DNA from: Methylobacter sp.
GTDB taxonomy: Bacteria; Pseudomonadota; Gammaproteobacteria; Methylococcales; Methylomonadaceae
Direction: 5' to 3'
DNA length: 42,670 nt
Assembly: GCA_030679035.1 (NCBI GenBank)
Contig: JAUXTH010000075.1
Location: 1 to 42,670, forward strand
Shown: piece after piece, positions 1 to 11,800 of the stretch
Layout of the letters: every line of letters starts with the position of its first letter
Numbering within the stretch: the stretch's first letter is position 1
Notes under the pieces: model-generated
What the model was told of the DNA's origin: nothing
Databases searched by the model: none
Seen by the model: only the letters and a program-made list of their open reading frames with translations
Position numbers and translations under genes: made by a program

Positions 1-270
1 TTACTCAAGCACATGAAAAAACGTTTCATCTTCCTTAATCATCCCTAATTCATCCCGAGCGCGCTCCTCAATGGCTTCCTGTCCTTTCCTCAAATCGAGC
101 ACTTCAGCGTACAACGCTTCATTGCGCTGTCTTTTTTCCTCGGCCTGTTTTTTCAAAACATCAAGTCGCTGTTGATAAGCTTCAATCTGCGCAACACTGC
201 CGTCGCCAACCCATATCCGGTATTGAAAATGGATAATTAACAGGATGATAATCGCAATGATGGTTTTCAT
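1..270 (-). CDS. ftsB: Cell division protein FtsB
   Basis: Small bitopic septum protein of the FtsQ-FtsL-FtsB subcomplex, which activates septal peptidoglycan synthesis. The 89-residue product has one N-terminal membrane segment (about residues 3-16, IIAIIILLIIHFQY) followed by a charged coiled coil (about 28-65) and the ARDELGMI motif typical of FtsB. The length fits the family (about 90-105). The gene is complete: its TAA stop is the first three bases of the window. It lies 56 bp downstream of eno on the same strand, the usual gammaproteobacterial eno-ftsB order. Function is from family knowledge; motif and topology are seen directly. Confidence 0.93.
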   Translation of the reverse strand: MKTIIAIIILLIIHFQYRIWVGDGSVAQIEAYQQRLDVLKKQAEEKRQRNEALYAEVLDLRKGQEAIEERARDELGMIKEDETFFHVLE

Positions 271-287
271 AAATGAAGCTCAACGAT

Positions 288-315
288 AAGGCTCAAGGTT
301 TTTGCCTTGAGCCTT
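288..315 (-). terminator. Hairpin between eno and ftsB
   Basis: Perfect 11-bp inverted repeat (AAGGCTCAAGG / CCTTGAGCCTT) with a 6-nt loop in the 56-bp eno-ftsB gap. No U-tract follows it on the minus strand, so it more likely attenuates or stabilises the eno 3' end than fully terminates; ftsB has no other obvious promoter in this short gap. Confidence 0.5.
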
Positions 316-326
316 GCGCCTGATTT

Positions 327-1616
<1,290 letters not shown>

Positions 1617-1620
1617 TTAT

Positions 1621-4254
<2,634 letters not shown>

Positions 4255-5592
4255 TTACAGGCGAAAACAGATGCAGCCCTGTGTTTTTTCAATATAAAAT
4301 TGTGCACTGATCCAAAGGTCACCAACGGCGGCGAGCATGTCGTCCAGGTAAACCAACGGTATCGCATCCCTTTCCCACGGCGGAATGCCCGCTTCCTGAA
4401 ACAGGTTTTTCAGCGAATGGTGACCCTGACGCCCGGGCAGACAGATTTTTTCACCACCCCGGCGAAACCTGATCTCGACCTTGGCAGCCTGCCATTGCTC
4501 ACGGAGTATTCCCTTTGAAGAAGGTTCGTAGGACAAAACCTGCCCTTGGGCAATTTTTGTCGACGCTTGCCCGTTCGGCCAAACAAGGTCTTGCTGCGCG
4601 TTCTGCACAACTTGTGTTAAGCAATACAGCTTATCCCGATAGCGGCGAATACTGTAGCCCTGCCCCGACAATACCGGATCGCGATGCCCGGCTGCCGCAA
4701 CCACCTCGTTTAAAATCCGTTCGACAAATGCCTGCGCGGGCATTTTCAGCCCCAAGTGCCGGAACCAATGCCTGATGATAAGTTGCTGCGGATGAAGTTG
4801 ATGCTCTGTTAGTCGGCTAATATACAAGGTTTGATTTGCTGAATTAAAAGCCGCATTAAACAACTCATCGGCAACTTCCTCAACCAGCACCTGCGCATCC
4901 GCACAATGCTTGGCCGAACGCGCCACGGTTTTATCGATTGCAGTCCAGCGTTGTTTGAGTAGCGGCACCACCGCATTGCGCAGGAAATTGCGGTCATAAT
5001 CGTTGCTTTGGTTGCTGGGATCTTCAACCCAGCTTAACTGATGCGATTGGGCGTAATCGCAAATCGCCTGTTTGGGCGTATTCAACAAAGGCCTGAGCAT
5101 AGCGCCGGAACCGAAAGCTTGACGCTCCGGCATCCCGGAAAGCCCGCGCAAGCCGCTGCCGCGAAAGAGTTGCAGCAGCACCGTTTCCAGCTGATCTTCC
5201 CTGTGCTGGGCTAACAGCAACACATCACCCACGCTGATTAACGATTCTAAAGCCGCATACCGGGCGTTCCTTGCGGCTTCCTCAGGGCTTTCACCCGGCG
5301 TAGCGTTGGCATTAACCCGTAGCGTTAAAAATTCAACACCCAGTTCTTTAGCCGTTTTTTCGCAGTGTTCGGCCCAAGCTTCAGCTTCTGCCTGCAAGCC
5401 ATGATGCACGTAAACTGCGGTAATTTTGTCTTTGAGTTGAGCCATTGACGAGCAGCAATGCAGCAAAACATGGGAATCTACCCCGCCGCTGTATGCAATG
5501 TAAAACCTTTGTCGCTCGTTCCCAAGATCAAGCTTGGAAATAATGTCCTCGCAAAGCAGCGAACCTTTCGCCTTTCGCCTTTCGCCTTGCAC
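4255..5592 (-). CDS. tilS: tRNA(Ile)-lysidine synthase
   Basis: ATP-dependent enzyme that converts C34 of the CAU-anticodon tRNA-Ile to lysidine, allowing AUA decoding; normally essential. The 445-residue product has the PP-loop AYSGGVDS near residue 33, then the N-type ATPase domain and C-terminal TilS domains (RRGGEKICLPGRQGHHSLKNLFQEAGIPPWER near 380-410). The start is GTG at 5592, preceded immediately by an in-frame TAG, and no other ATG, GTG or TTG lies before the PP-loop. Codons 3-9 are encoded by three copies of a 7-nt repeat, an odd N-terminus. It starts 7 nt after the accA stop. Confidence 0.95.
   Translation of the reverse strand: MQGERRKAKGSLLCEDIISKLDLGNERQRFYIAYSGGVDSHVLLHCCSSMAQLKDKITAVYVHHGLQAEAEAWAEHCEKTAKELGVEFLTLRVNANATPGESPEEAARNARYAALESLISVGDVLLLAQHREDQLETVLLQLFRGSGLRGLSGMPERQAFGSGAMLRPLLNTPKQAICDYAQSHQLSWVEDPSNQSNDYDRNFLRNAVVPLLKQRWTAIDKTVARSAKHCADAQVLVEEVADELFNAAFNSANQTLYISRLTEHQLHPQQLIIRHWFRHLGLKMPAQAFVERILNEVVAAAGHRDPVLSGQGYSIRRYRDKLYCLTQVVQNAQQDLVWPNGQASTKIAQGQVLSYEPSSKGILREQWQAAKVEIRFRRGGEKICLPGRQGHHSLKNLFQEAGIPPWERDAIPLVYLDDMLAAVGDLWISAQFYIEKTQGCICFRL
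5566..5586 (-). repeat. Heptanucleotide tandem repeat inside the tilS start region
   Basis: Three perfect copies of a 7-bp unit (TTTCGCC on the plus strand, GGCGAAA on the coding strand) lie just inside the 5' end of tilS. Because 7 is not a multiple of 3, gain or loss of one unit would shift the reading frame behind the GTG start. Confidence 0.85.
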
Positions 5593-5599
5593 CTACGCC

Positions 5600-6565
5600 C
5601 TACTTCCCGGTTTCCTCAAAAACCCCAAAATCCATAATCCGCTGGTAGCGTTTTTCCATAACCGTATCGATAGGTTGACGCATCAATTCCTGCATATGAC
5701 GAACCAGGGCTTCCTTTAGATTCGACGCAATCACTTTAAAATTTCGATGTCCGCCGCCTAAAGGCTCCCTGACCACTTCATCAAGAAAACCCTGTTCACG
5801 AATACGGTCCGAGGTAATACCCATCGCTTCGGCTGCCATTTGCGTTTTATCAGGGCTTTTCCACAGGATAGATGCGCAACCTTCCGGAGAAATAACCGAA
5901 TAAGTGCTGTACTCGAGCATGATTAAGCGGTCGCCGACGCCGATGGCCAACGCGCCACCGGAACCGCCTTCGCCGATAATGGTGCAGATAATCGGCGTTT
6001 TCAGCTTGGACATTTCAAACAGATTTCTGGCGATGGCCTCGCTCTGGCCGCGTTCTTCCGCGCCGATGCCGGGATAAGCCCCCGGTGTGTCGATCAGGCA
6101 AATGACCGGCATTTTAAAACGCTCCGCCATTTTCATCATGCGCAAGGCCTTGCGGTAACCTTCCGGGCGCGGCATACCGAAGTTACGATAAATTTTTTCC
6201 TTGGTGTCGCGGCCTTTTTGATGACCGATCACCATAACCGGCTGTCCTTCAAGGCGCGCTAATCCACAAATAATCGCCGGATCATCGGCATAAGCCCGGT
6301 CGCCGTGCAACTCATGGAAATCGGTAAAAATATGTTCCACATAATCCAGCGTATAAGGACGGCCTGGATGACGGGATAACTGGGAAATCTGCCAATCGGA
6401 AAGATCAGTAAAAATCGACTCGGTCAGCGCTTGGCTGCGGTCTTCCAGTTGTTTAAGCGCATCGGAAATATTAATGTCGTTGTCGAACTGCACATTGCGG
6501 AGTTCTTCAATTTTCGCTTCTAATTCAGCGATGGGTTGTTCGAAATCGAGAAATTTTAGGTCCAT
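5600..6565 (-). CDS. accA: Acetyl-CoA carboxylase carboxyltransferase subunit alpha
   Basis: Alpha subunit of the carboxyltransferase half of acetyl-CoA carboxylase; with AccD it moves CO2 from biotin to acetyl-CoA, giving malonyl-CoA for fatty-acid synthesis. I set the start at ATG 6565 ([16 protein letters not shown]), the conserved AccA N-terminus, giving 321 residues (usual about 319); an in-frame ATG 57 nt upstream adds a non-conserved leader. The body carries the helical N-terminal region, [23 protein letters not shown], and the crotonase-fold core with [15 protein letters not shown] and the [17 protein letters not shown] stretch. Immediately upstream of tilS. Confidence 0.97.
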   Translation of the reverse strand: MDLKFLDFEQPIAELEAKIEELRNVQFDNDINISDALKQLEDRSQALTESIFTDLSDWQISQLSRHPGRPYTLDYVEHIFTDFHELHGDRAYADDPAIICGLARLEGQPVMVIGHQKGRDTKEKIYRNFGMPRPEGYRKALRMMKMAERFKMPVICLIDTPGAYPGIGAEERGQSEAIARNLFEMSKLKTPIICTIIGEGGSGGALAIGVGDRLIMLEYSTYSVISPEGCASILWKSPDKTQMAAEAMGITSDRIREQGFLDEVVREPLGGGHRNFKVIASNLKEALVRHMQELMRQPIDTVMEKRYQRIMDFGVFEETGK

Positions 6566-6674
6566 GTAGACTTGATCTGAAGAATTGTTACAGTAATGAG
6601 TGATTTTATAGAAATTCAACAATTTTTTCTAAATAAATTACGAACTCCAATTAACTTAAAAACCGCAGTTTATC

Positions 6675-6703
6675 CACGAAAGACACGAAAAACACGAAAG
6701 ACA
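6675..6703. repeat. Short direct repeats (CACGAAA type)
   Basis: Three closely spaced copies of a CACGAAA-type unit (CACGAAAGACACGAAAAACA and continuation) in the gap upstream of accA. Similar short repeats occur between genes in many bacterial genomes. No function is inferred. Confidence 0.5.
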
Positions 6704-6801
6704 ACTAACAAATCAGTATGTTGTGTTTAACTGTCTATTCCTCCGCTCCCTTTTCATGCCCGTTGCGTTCACTGCTATTAAGCAAGATTAAGATGAACTG
6801 A

Positions 6802-6813
6802 GTACAATTGTAC
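6802..6813. promoter_or_regulatory. Perfect 12-bp palindrome, candidate operator
   Basis: GTACAATTGTAC is a perfect palindrome ending 33 bp before the ATG at 6847. Its position would suit a dimeric repressor acting on the small gene downstream. No regulator can be named. Confidence 0.35.
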
Positions 6814-6846
6814 CCAGCTGCCCCCACCAACAAACAGGATAAAAAA

Positions 6847-7167
6847 ATGACTGAAAACCTATCAGCAACAAACAAAGTTACCTATTGGCAACCGTCGGCA
6901 GGCGAAACAATCTCAGGCGTAATTCAAGGCAGTGGTACTTCTAAAAATTCACTCTATGACGAACAGAAAACCATGCTTTTACAGGATGGTAACGGCTCGG
7001 TTGTGAGTGTTGCCCTAAATCGTTATTTGATACACAGCTTGAAACAAAATAACGCCGCGTTGGGGGATATAGTGACAGTGACTTTTCACGGCAAAGAACA
7101 GAAAAACAACGGGCGTTCTTTCAATCGGTACACTTTGTTAGTTGATAAGATTAATCACTCGGTATAG
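6847..7167 (+). CDS. Small protein of unknown function, possible OB-fold
   Basis: 106 residues if started at ATG 6847 (MTENLSATNKVTYWQ), chosen because AGGA lies about 9 nt upstream; a longer frame from 6808 has no such site. I do not recognise the family. The chain looks all-beta: WQPSAGETISGVIQGSG, then MLLQDGNGSVVSVALNR, then LGDIVTVTFHGKEQKNNGRSFNRYTLLVD, a pattern resembling small OB-fold/nucleic-acid-binding proteins of mobile elements. It stands alone at the left edge of the accessory island, between accA and the toxin-antitoxin cluster. Real gene likely; function unknown. Confidence 0.7.
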   Translation: MTENLSATNKVTYWQPSAGETISGVIQGSGTSKNSLYDEQKTMLLQDGNGSVVSVALNRYLIHSLKQNNAALGDIVTVTFHGKEQKNNGRSFNRYTLLVDKINHSV

Positions 7168-7265
7168 GGGTTACTTTTTATTGGTAATGTAACCTGACCC
7201 TCAACTTTTTACAGCTTTTGGATTCCGCCTTACCTTGTTTAAAAAAAATTTCCGATGCATGAACA

Positions 7266-7562
7266 TCATTCTAAATGAACAATGATGTCCATGCGTTGAT
7301 GGGGAATGCCGATAATATCGATGCCGCTTTCTGTGATGGTATAGAAAATCACATGCCTCCCTTCTGGAAAACTGTAATAGCCGGATTTAACGTCATCCCG
7401 TCGTTTGCCAAGCTGTGGATTTTCTGCAAGCCACGAAAACCGGCCTATCATTAAGCGGATGTATCTATCTGCCTGCTCCAAACCCCATTCATGAAATGAA
7501 TATAACCAGATCTGTTCCAGATCATTTTCAGCCAGCTGCCTGATGCGGTAGCTGGGCGTCAT
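7266..7562 (-). CDS. parE: ParE/RelE-superfamily toxin
   Basis: 98-residue toxin of a type II toxin-antitoxin pair. The sequence has the ParE layout: RIRQLAENDLEQIWLYSFHEWGLEQADRY in the N-terminal helices, LAENPQLGKRRDDVKSGYYSFPEGRHVIFYTI in the middle strand region, and a C-terminal IIGIPHQRMD strand. ParE toxins typically target DNA gyrase, but relatives differ and the target here is not shown. Its start overlaps the end of the upstream antitoxin gene by 4 nt (ATGA), so the two are translationally coupled. Confidence 0.9.
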   Translation of the reverse strand: MTPSYRIRQLAENDLEQIWLYSFHEWGLEQADRYIRLMIGRFSWLAENPQLGKRRDDVKSGYYSFPEGRHVIFYTITESGIDIIGIPHQRMDIIVHLE

Positions 7563-7804
7563 TTGATGTGTTTTTCATGCATTGCCGCAATAAAAAAATC
7601 CCCATCAAAATTCTCTACCACCGGACTGTCTTCTCCGGCTTGAAGCTTTAACCTCAATGCCTGAAGCTTAGCCTCATCCTCTTCGAGCTTTCGAAGGCCA
7701 GCACGAATCACTTCACTAACAGACTGGAACCTCCCTTCCTTTATTTTTTCAACCACGAATTTATCAAAATGCTCACCCAAGGTGACGGATGTATTTCTGG
7801 GCAT
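7559..7804 (-). CDS. parD: ParD-type antitoxin (ribbon-helix-helix)
   Basis: 81-residue partner of the ParE toxin. The first 45 residues (NTSVTLGEHFDKFVVEKIKEGRFQSVSEVIRAGLRKLEEDEAK) match the ribbon-helix-helix DNA-binding fold of ParD/CopG; the C-terminal tail is the likely toxin-wrapping segment. GAGAGG lies about 9 nt upstream of the ATG. A perfect inverted repeat 21 bp upstream is a candidate autoregulatory operator. The pair looks intact, unlike several neighbouring modules. Confidence 0.9.
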   Translation of the reverse strand: MPRNTSVTLGEHFDKFVVEKIKEGRFQSVSEVIRAGLRKLEEDEAKLQALRLKLQAGEDSPVVENFDGDFFIAAMHEKHIK

Positions 7805-7825
7805 AATGTTGACCTCTCAAAAGAT

Positions 7826-7842
7826 GTATTAAATATTAATAC
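7826..7842. promoter_or_regulatory. Candidate parDE operator
   Basis: Perfect 7-bp inverted repeat GTATTAA-ATA-TTAATAC starting 21 bp upstream of the parD start codon. Ribbon-helix-helix antitoxins commonly repress their own promoter through such AT-rich palindromes, so this is a reasonable operator candidate by position and symmetry. Confidence 0.5.
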
Positions 7843-8074
7843 CCGAAATTTAGGAAGTCAAAACTTAAGTTTGGTTGAACAGCATCTTCGCGTTGCCCGA
7901 GCAGAGCTAAATAAAAACTTGACCATGCCCATCAGCTTTGCATTAATCGCCACAACAAAGGACAGGATTGCAGATTAAAATCCCAGTCCTACATTATCCA
8001 TCCAAGCAAAGCGGCATAGGCATCACCTTTTGCCTATGTTAAAATCAGTCTTACACAGACTTGGAGAAAAAAAC

Positions 8075-8305
8075 ATGCGAGCCATTGAATTTCAAGCCAC
8101 AGCTCACCAACACCTGTTGCGCCTTCCAGACACAATACCTGACGGTGTCCCATTGCGGGTATTACTCCTGCTAGATGAAGATGTGCTTACGGCAAACCAG
8201 CAAGTTCGACGCAAGCCATCCCCGAAATTGGCAGGAACGGTAACTATGCAAGATGATTTAATAGCACCTGCTATACCAGCCGATGATTGGGATGCCTTGC
8301 AGTGA
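8075..8305 (+). CDS. Antitoxin of the PIN-toxin pair
   Basis: 76 residues from ATG 8075, chosen because GGAG lies 8 nt upstream. It begins MRAIEFQATAHQHLLRLPDTIPDGVPLRVLLLL, resembling the N-terminal strands of DUF2281-like antitoxins, and ends with an acidic segment (MQDDLIAPAIPADDWDALQ) typical of antitoxin tails. The TGA stop overlaps the toxin GTG start, so the pair is coupled. Identification rests mostly on context and the tail pattern. Confidence 0.75.
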   Translation: MRAIEFQATAHQHLLRLPDTIPDGVPLRVLLLLDEDVLTANQQVRRKPSPKLAGTVTMQDDLIAPAIPADDWDALQ

Positions 8306-8697
8306 TTCTGTTGGATACCCATATTTGGGTTCGTTGGCTTGATCCTCAACAAAATCCATTAGCGCCGAATCTGGTTGATGTTATCGAAACAGCGGATCAA
8401 GTCGCAGTCAGTGCAATTACCTGCTGGGAAGTTGCCTGGTTGACGCGAAGAGGCCGCTTACAATTAAAACTGGACTTACAAGATTGGTTGGACAATGCCT
8501 TGCAAGGTTCTGATGTAACTTGTATTCCGATTGATAGAAACATAGCAATGGTTGCAGCTAATCTTCCTGAGCACCATCGTGATCCGGCTGATCGGTTGAT
8601 TATTGCGACGACTATCCAACTAAATGCGCAACTGCTCAGCCTGGATAGTAGTTTTCCTGCGTATTCAGAGTTGGCCGGTAAATTAGTCCAAATATGA
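8302..8697 (+). CDS. vapC: PIN-domain ribonuclease toxin (VapC family)
   Basis: 131-residue PIN-domain toxin, predicted Mg-dependent RNase. The acidic active-site residues are visible: Asp in LLDTHIWVRW, Glu in AITCWEVAWL, Asp in HHRDPADRLIIATT and Asp in LLSLDSSF. I prefer the GTG at 8302 (giving MILLDTHIW, the usual VapC N-terminus) over the TTG five codons upstream; the GTG overlaps the antitoxin stop as GTGA. The reading frame is intact and the family-typical length suggests a working toxin. Confidence 0.88.
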   Translation: MILLDTHIWVRWLDPQQNPLAPNLVDVIETADQVAVSAITCWEVAWLTRRGRLQLKLDLQDWLDNALQGSDVTCIPIDRNIAMVAANLPEHHRDPADRLIIATTIQLNAQLLSLDSSFPAYSELAGKLVQI

Positions 8698-8739
8698 GTT
8701 TGCCCTACCCTCCCTTCTGGTAATCATTTGATACTCAAA

Positions 8740-8756
8740 GGTACGCACAGCGTACC
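8740..8756. repeat. Small hairpin repeat after vapC
   Basis: GGTACGC-ACA-GCGTACC is a perfect 7-bp hairpin in the 122-bp gap between the convergent vapC and the STAND NTPase gene. It may act as a weak bidirectional transcript end or be an interspersed repeat copy. Confidence 0.4.
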
Positions 8757-8819
8757 CTACCGGGCTTGCATATTACACCGAGACAACCTTATCATGCTAG
8801 GATGAGCCTTGCCGAGTTA

Positions 8820-11800
8820 TTACGGCCTTTCCGCATCGCGCAGCCAGTCTTGCAAGCCATTGACTCCAATAGCAAGGAACGTGTCTTGGAGGGCAATTAC
8901 CCGGCGTAGCATTGCGCCATTATCAGACTCCTCTCTTTCCTCAGCCTCCCGGAACAATCGAGTCATCAATTGGGAAATATCCTCAAAACCGTACAACTGA
9001 TACTTGGTGTGTCGGACAAAAACAGTAAATCTTTCTGCAGAAATCAATGCTTCATCGGGTCTGCACTGCGACATAGCATTGAGCCATTCGTCGAAGCCAT
9101 CCAGATGGAAGCGATTGTCACTTTGATCCTGTTCGATGGCGGACAAATACTTATCGATAATATCCGAAGAAATAAGTGTGAGTGGATGGTCTTTCCCAAA
9201 CATAGATGACATTTCCCTGGCTACGGACGATGCAATATCACTCGCCTCTTGCAAACCAACGCTTATGCCAAAGACACACTGTTCGAAATGTTGAACCATG
9301 TTCCCCTTATCGCTCCAAACCGTTGCAGCGCCTGTCCATGCATCGATGCTACCGAGTGTCTGCAACTGGAGAATGAAGACATGCAGATCAATATGTCCCG
9401 ATAGTACTGCAAGGGCAGAAATCCGTCCCCACGTTTCAAGCGCTTTTCCGGTTGCAGTGGAAACCATACGATCAAGAACTCGTGAGGTTTCGTCGAAACG
9501 GTTGTGATAGGCGTAGTAAAGGCAAGGCTCTGCAACTTCCCAAAGGCGCTCGTCATCGTCCTCCAATGCCAGATAGAAGATTTCCCAGCCCAGCTCAGGT
9601 GCATGATCCTGAAAATACGGTAACCGCCACAGAACAAGCGCGCGAACAGCAGGATGAGGATCGCTAGCAAAACGTCTTAGTGTCGGCACAAGCAGTTCGG
9701 GAAATGGCCGACGTGTTTCCGCCCACTGTGTGGCAATGAGCATGACTGCTTCAGCCGTATCGCCACGGATCATATTAATTCCTATGCCAATAAGGTCTCT
9801 TGAGTCGCTATCGTAGTCCCTTTCCCAGCAGTTTAAAAAACCTACGGCAGCGAAAACCAATCGTGCCGCGTCTTGTTCCTCCTGGATTACATTCGCGCAG
9901 GCCTCCAATGCTTTAGCGGCTGCCTGGCAATGGCGCCAACGTACCGGATGTCGTTCGATCTCATCAAGGATCAATCCGACCAGGACTTGCGAATCAGGCT
10001 CCTCAATCGGTTTCCATTGATTAGCATCAAACTGAAGAGAACCATATCGATGGGCGAGATAAGTCGCAGCTCCATCTAGCATATCGTCATGAAAGCGTTC
10101 AGGAATTTTGACCCAATTTTCAGACAAAAGACGCATGAAACGAGCCGGACTTCTCGAAGTTGCTTCGCGTAATTGCCATTCAACCTGTTCCGCACCACCA
10201 ACCAATGAATCGCGTTCCCAGTTGCCGCGCACTTCCTCCGCGTAATGTGACAGAATTTTCAACACGGCGGAATCCGAACCATCGAGAAATCGCTGATAAG
10301 AGAAGGGCGCCGCAACCCAGCCGCCACGAGAACCAATATGGGGTTGGCGTATGCATGGCCCGAACGCTTTCTCCCAGGAAGCCAATGTCGCCTGAGCTTC
10401 CGGTGAGCGAAGGTGGCACGGAATCGCTAATACTAATTCAGCGCGTGCTGTGAGTACCCAAGGTTTTTCGTTAATGTTTTCATCGTCCCGTAACGTCAGT
10501 ATCACCGACATTACAGCATCTTGAGCTTGTTCATCGAGATACAAAAACGATGCATGGATCAGCGAGCCAAGTTCATATCTCAAATGCGATTCCAACATGC
10601 GCTTGTCGGTTACCAAACAGGCTACATCAGCAATATTACGTTCGGGCGATTCGATCAGCGCCAGAATGGCTAAATAGCGAAGAGCACCCTCACGGCTGAG
10701 ACAAAGTTGTTGCCGATGGGCTATCCACCAATCCGTGTGTTGCTTTGCATGATGGAGGATTGCTGCTTCCAACGCCCGAAACAGTACCGTTTCGGCTGAG
10801 AAACACCCAATATCGCGTTGGCTGTGAGCAATTTCGTATGAAGTGAAATTCAGATATTGATCATACCAATCTCGATCATTGGAATATTTAGCACTACGAA
10901 CCACGCTCCAATATTCAATTGCCTCTATAGCCAGATCAAGCAATTGCTCGGATTGCAACATGCGCCGATGAAGAAAATCTTTATCTCTGAATTCGTTAGG
11001 TTGGCATCTAAGTTTTTTATCGAAATGAAATTTCGATAGGTCTTCTTGTCCAATATCACCAGCAATGTAACGCCACAGCAATTCATCTCCTGCTTTGCCA
11101 GCGTCTACACAACGGGCAACGGCATGTCCCAGTAAGTCGTGGTTCAAGCGCGGAAAAGTTAGTAGCGTTTCTATTAACGCAGCTGTGCAGACTTTACTGT
11201 TAAAATCGGCATCCTGTAAGTCAAGGATAATATTTCTGGCTATGTGTTCACGATCCACCCAATCATATTTGAGGGCATTCGACCAAAAGCGAAGTACGCC
11301 TTCAGGATCGGATTTTTTCCAAAGAGCTATCCGATGTACATGTGCTACCAAGCTTTGTGCATCTCGTTCTTGCACTACATAAGGAATAAGAAATTTAAGC
11401 CAGAAAACATGCCAATCCTGCGAAGTAGCATGCATATACAGCGGTGTAAAAAGCTCGCGACGCTGGCGATGAAGATGCTGAATCAATGACCAGTCGTCAT
11501 CTTGCGGAACTTGTTCAGCCAATGCTTCCGCGACTAAGCGTCGAATGTGAAATGCGGCATCGCTGTCAAATACGGCGCGAAGTTGCTTGCGGAAATTTGG
11601 CCGGTCACCTGCAGCTATATAAGCAACATAAGCGCGAATCGTCGGACGCACAAAAGGAACGGGGGGGAGTTTTTCTATAAAAGCCTTCAAGGAAAGTTGG
11701 CTACGTTCAGCTCCGCTGATGACAAGAACATCCAGCAAGGTTTGATGCCCGAACTCGATATTACCGGACTGATTCTCATGCAAGACCTCAGCGCTTAATA

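Noticed and set aside
5566-5592. Starting tilS downstream of the repeat
   Set aside because: No ATG, GTG or TTG exists in frame between the GTG at 5592 and the PP-loop, so the repeat-encoded residues are kept in the gene model.
7769-7978. 69-residue plus-strand ORF across the parD promoter
   Set aside because: Starts inside parD on the opposite strand, lacks a ribosome site, and crosses the likely operator.
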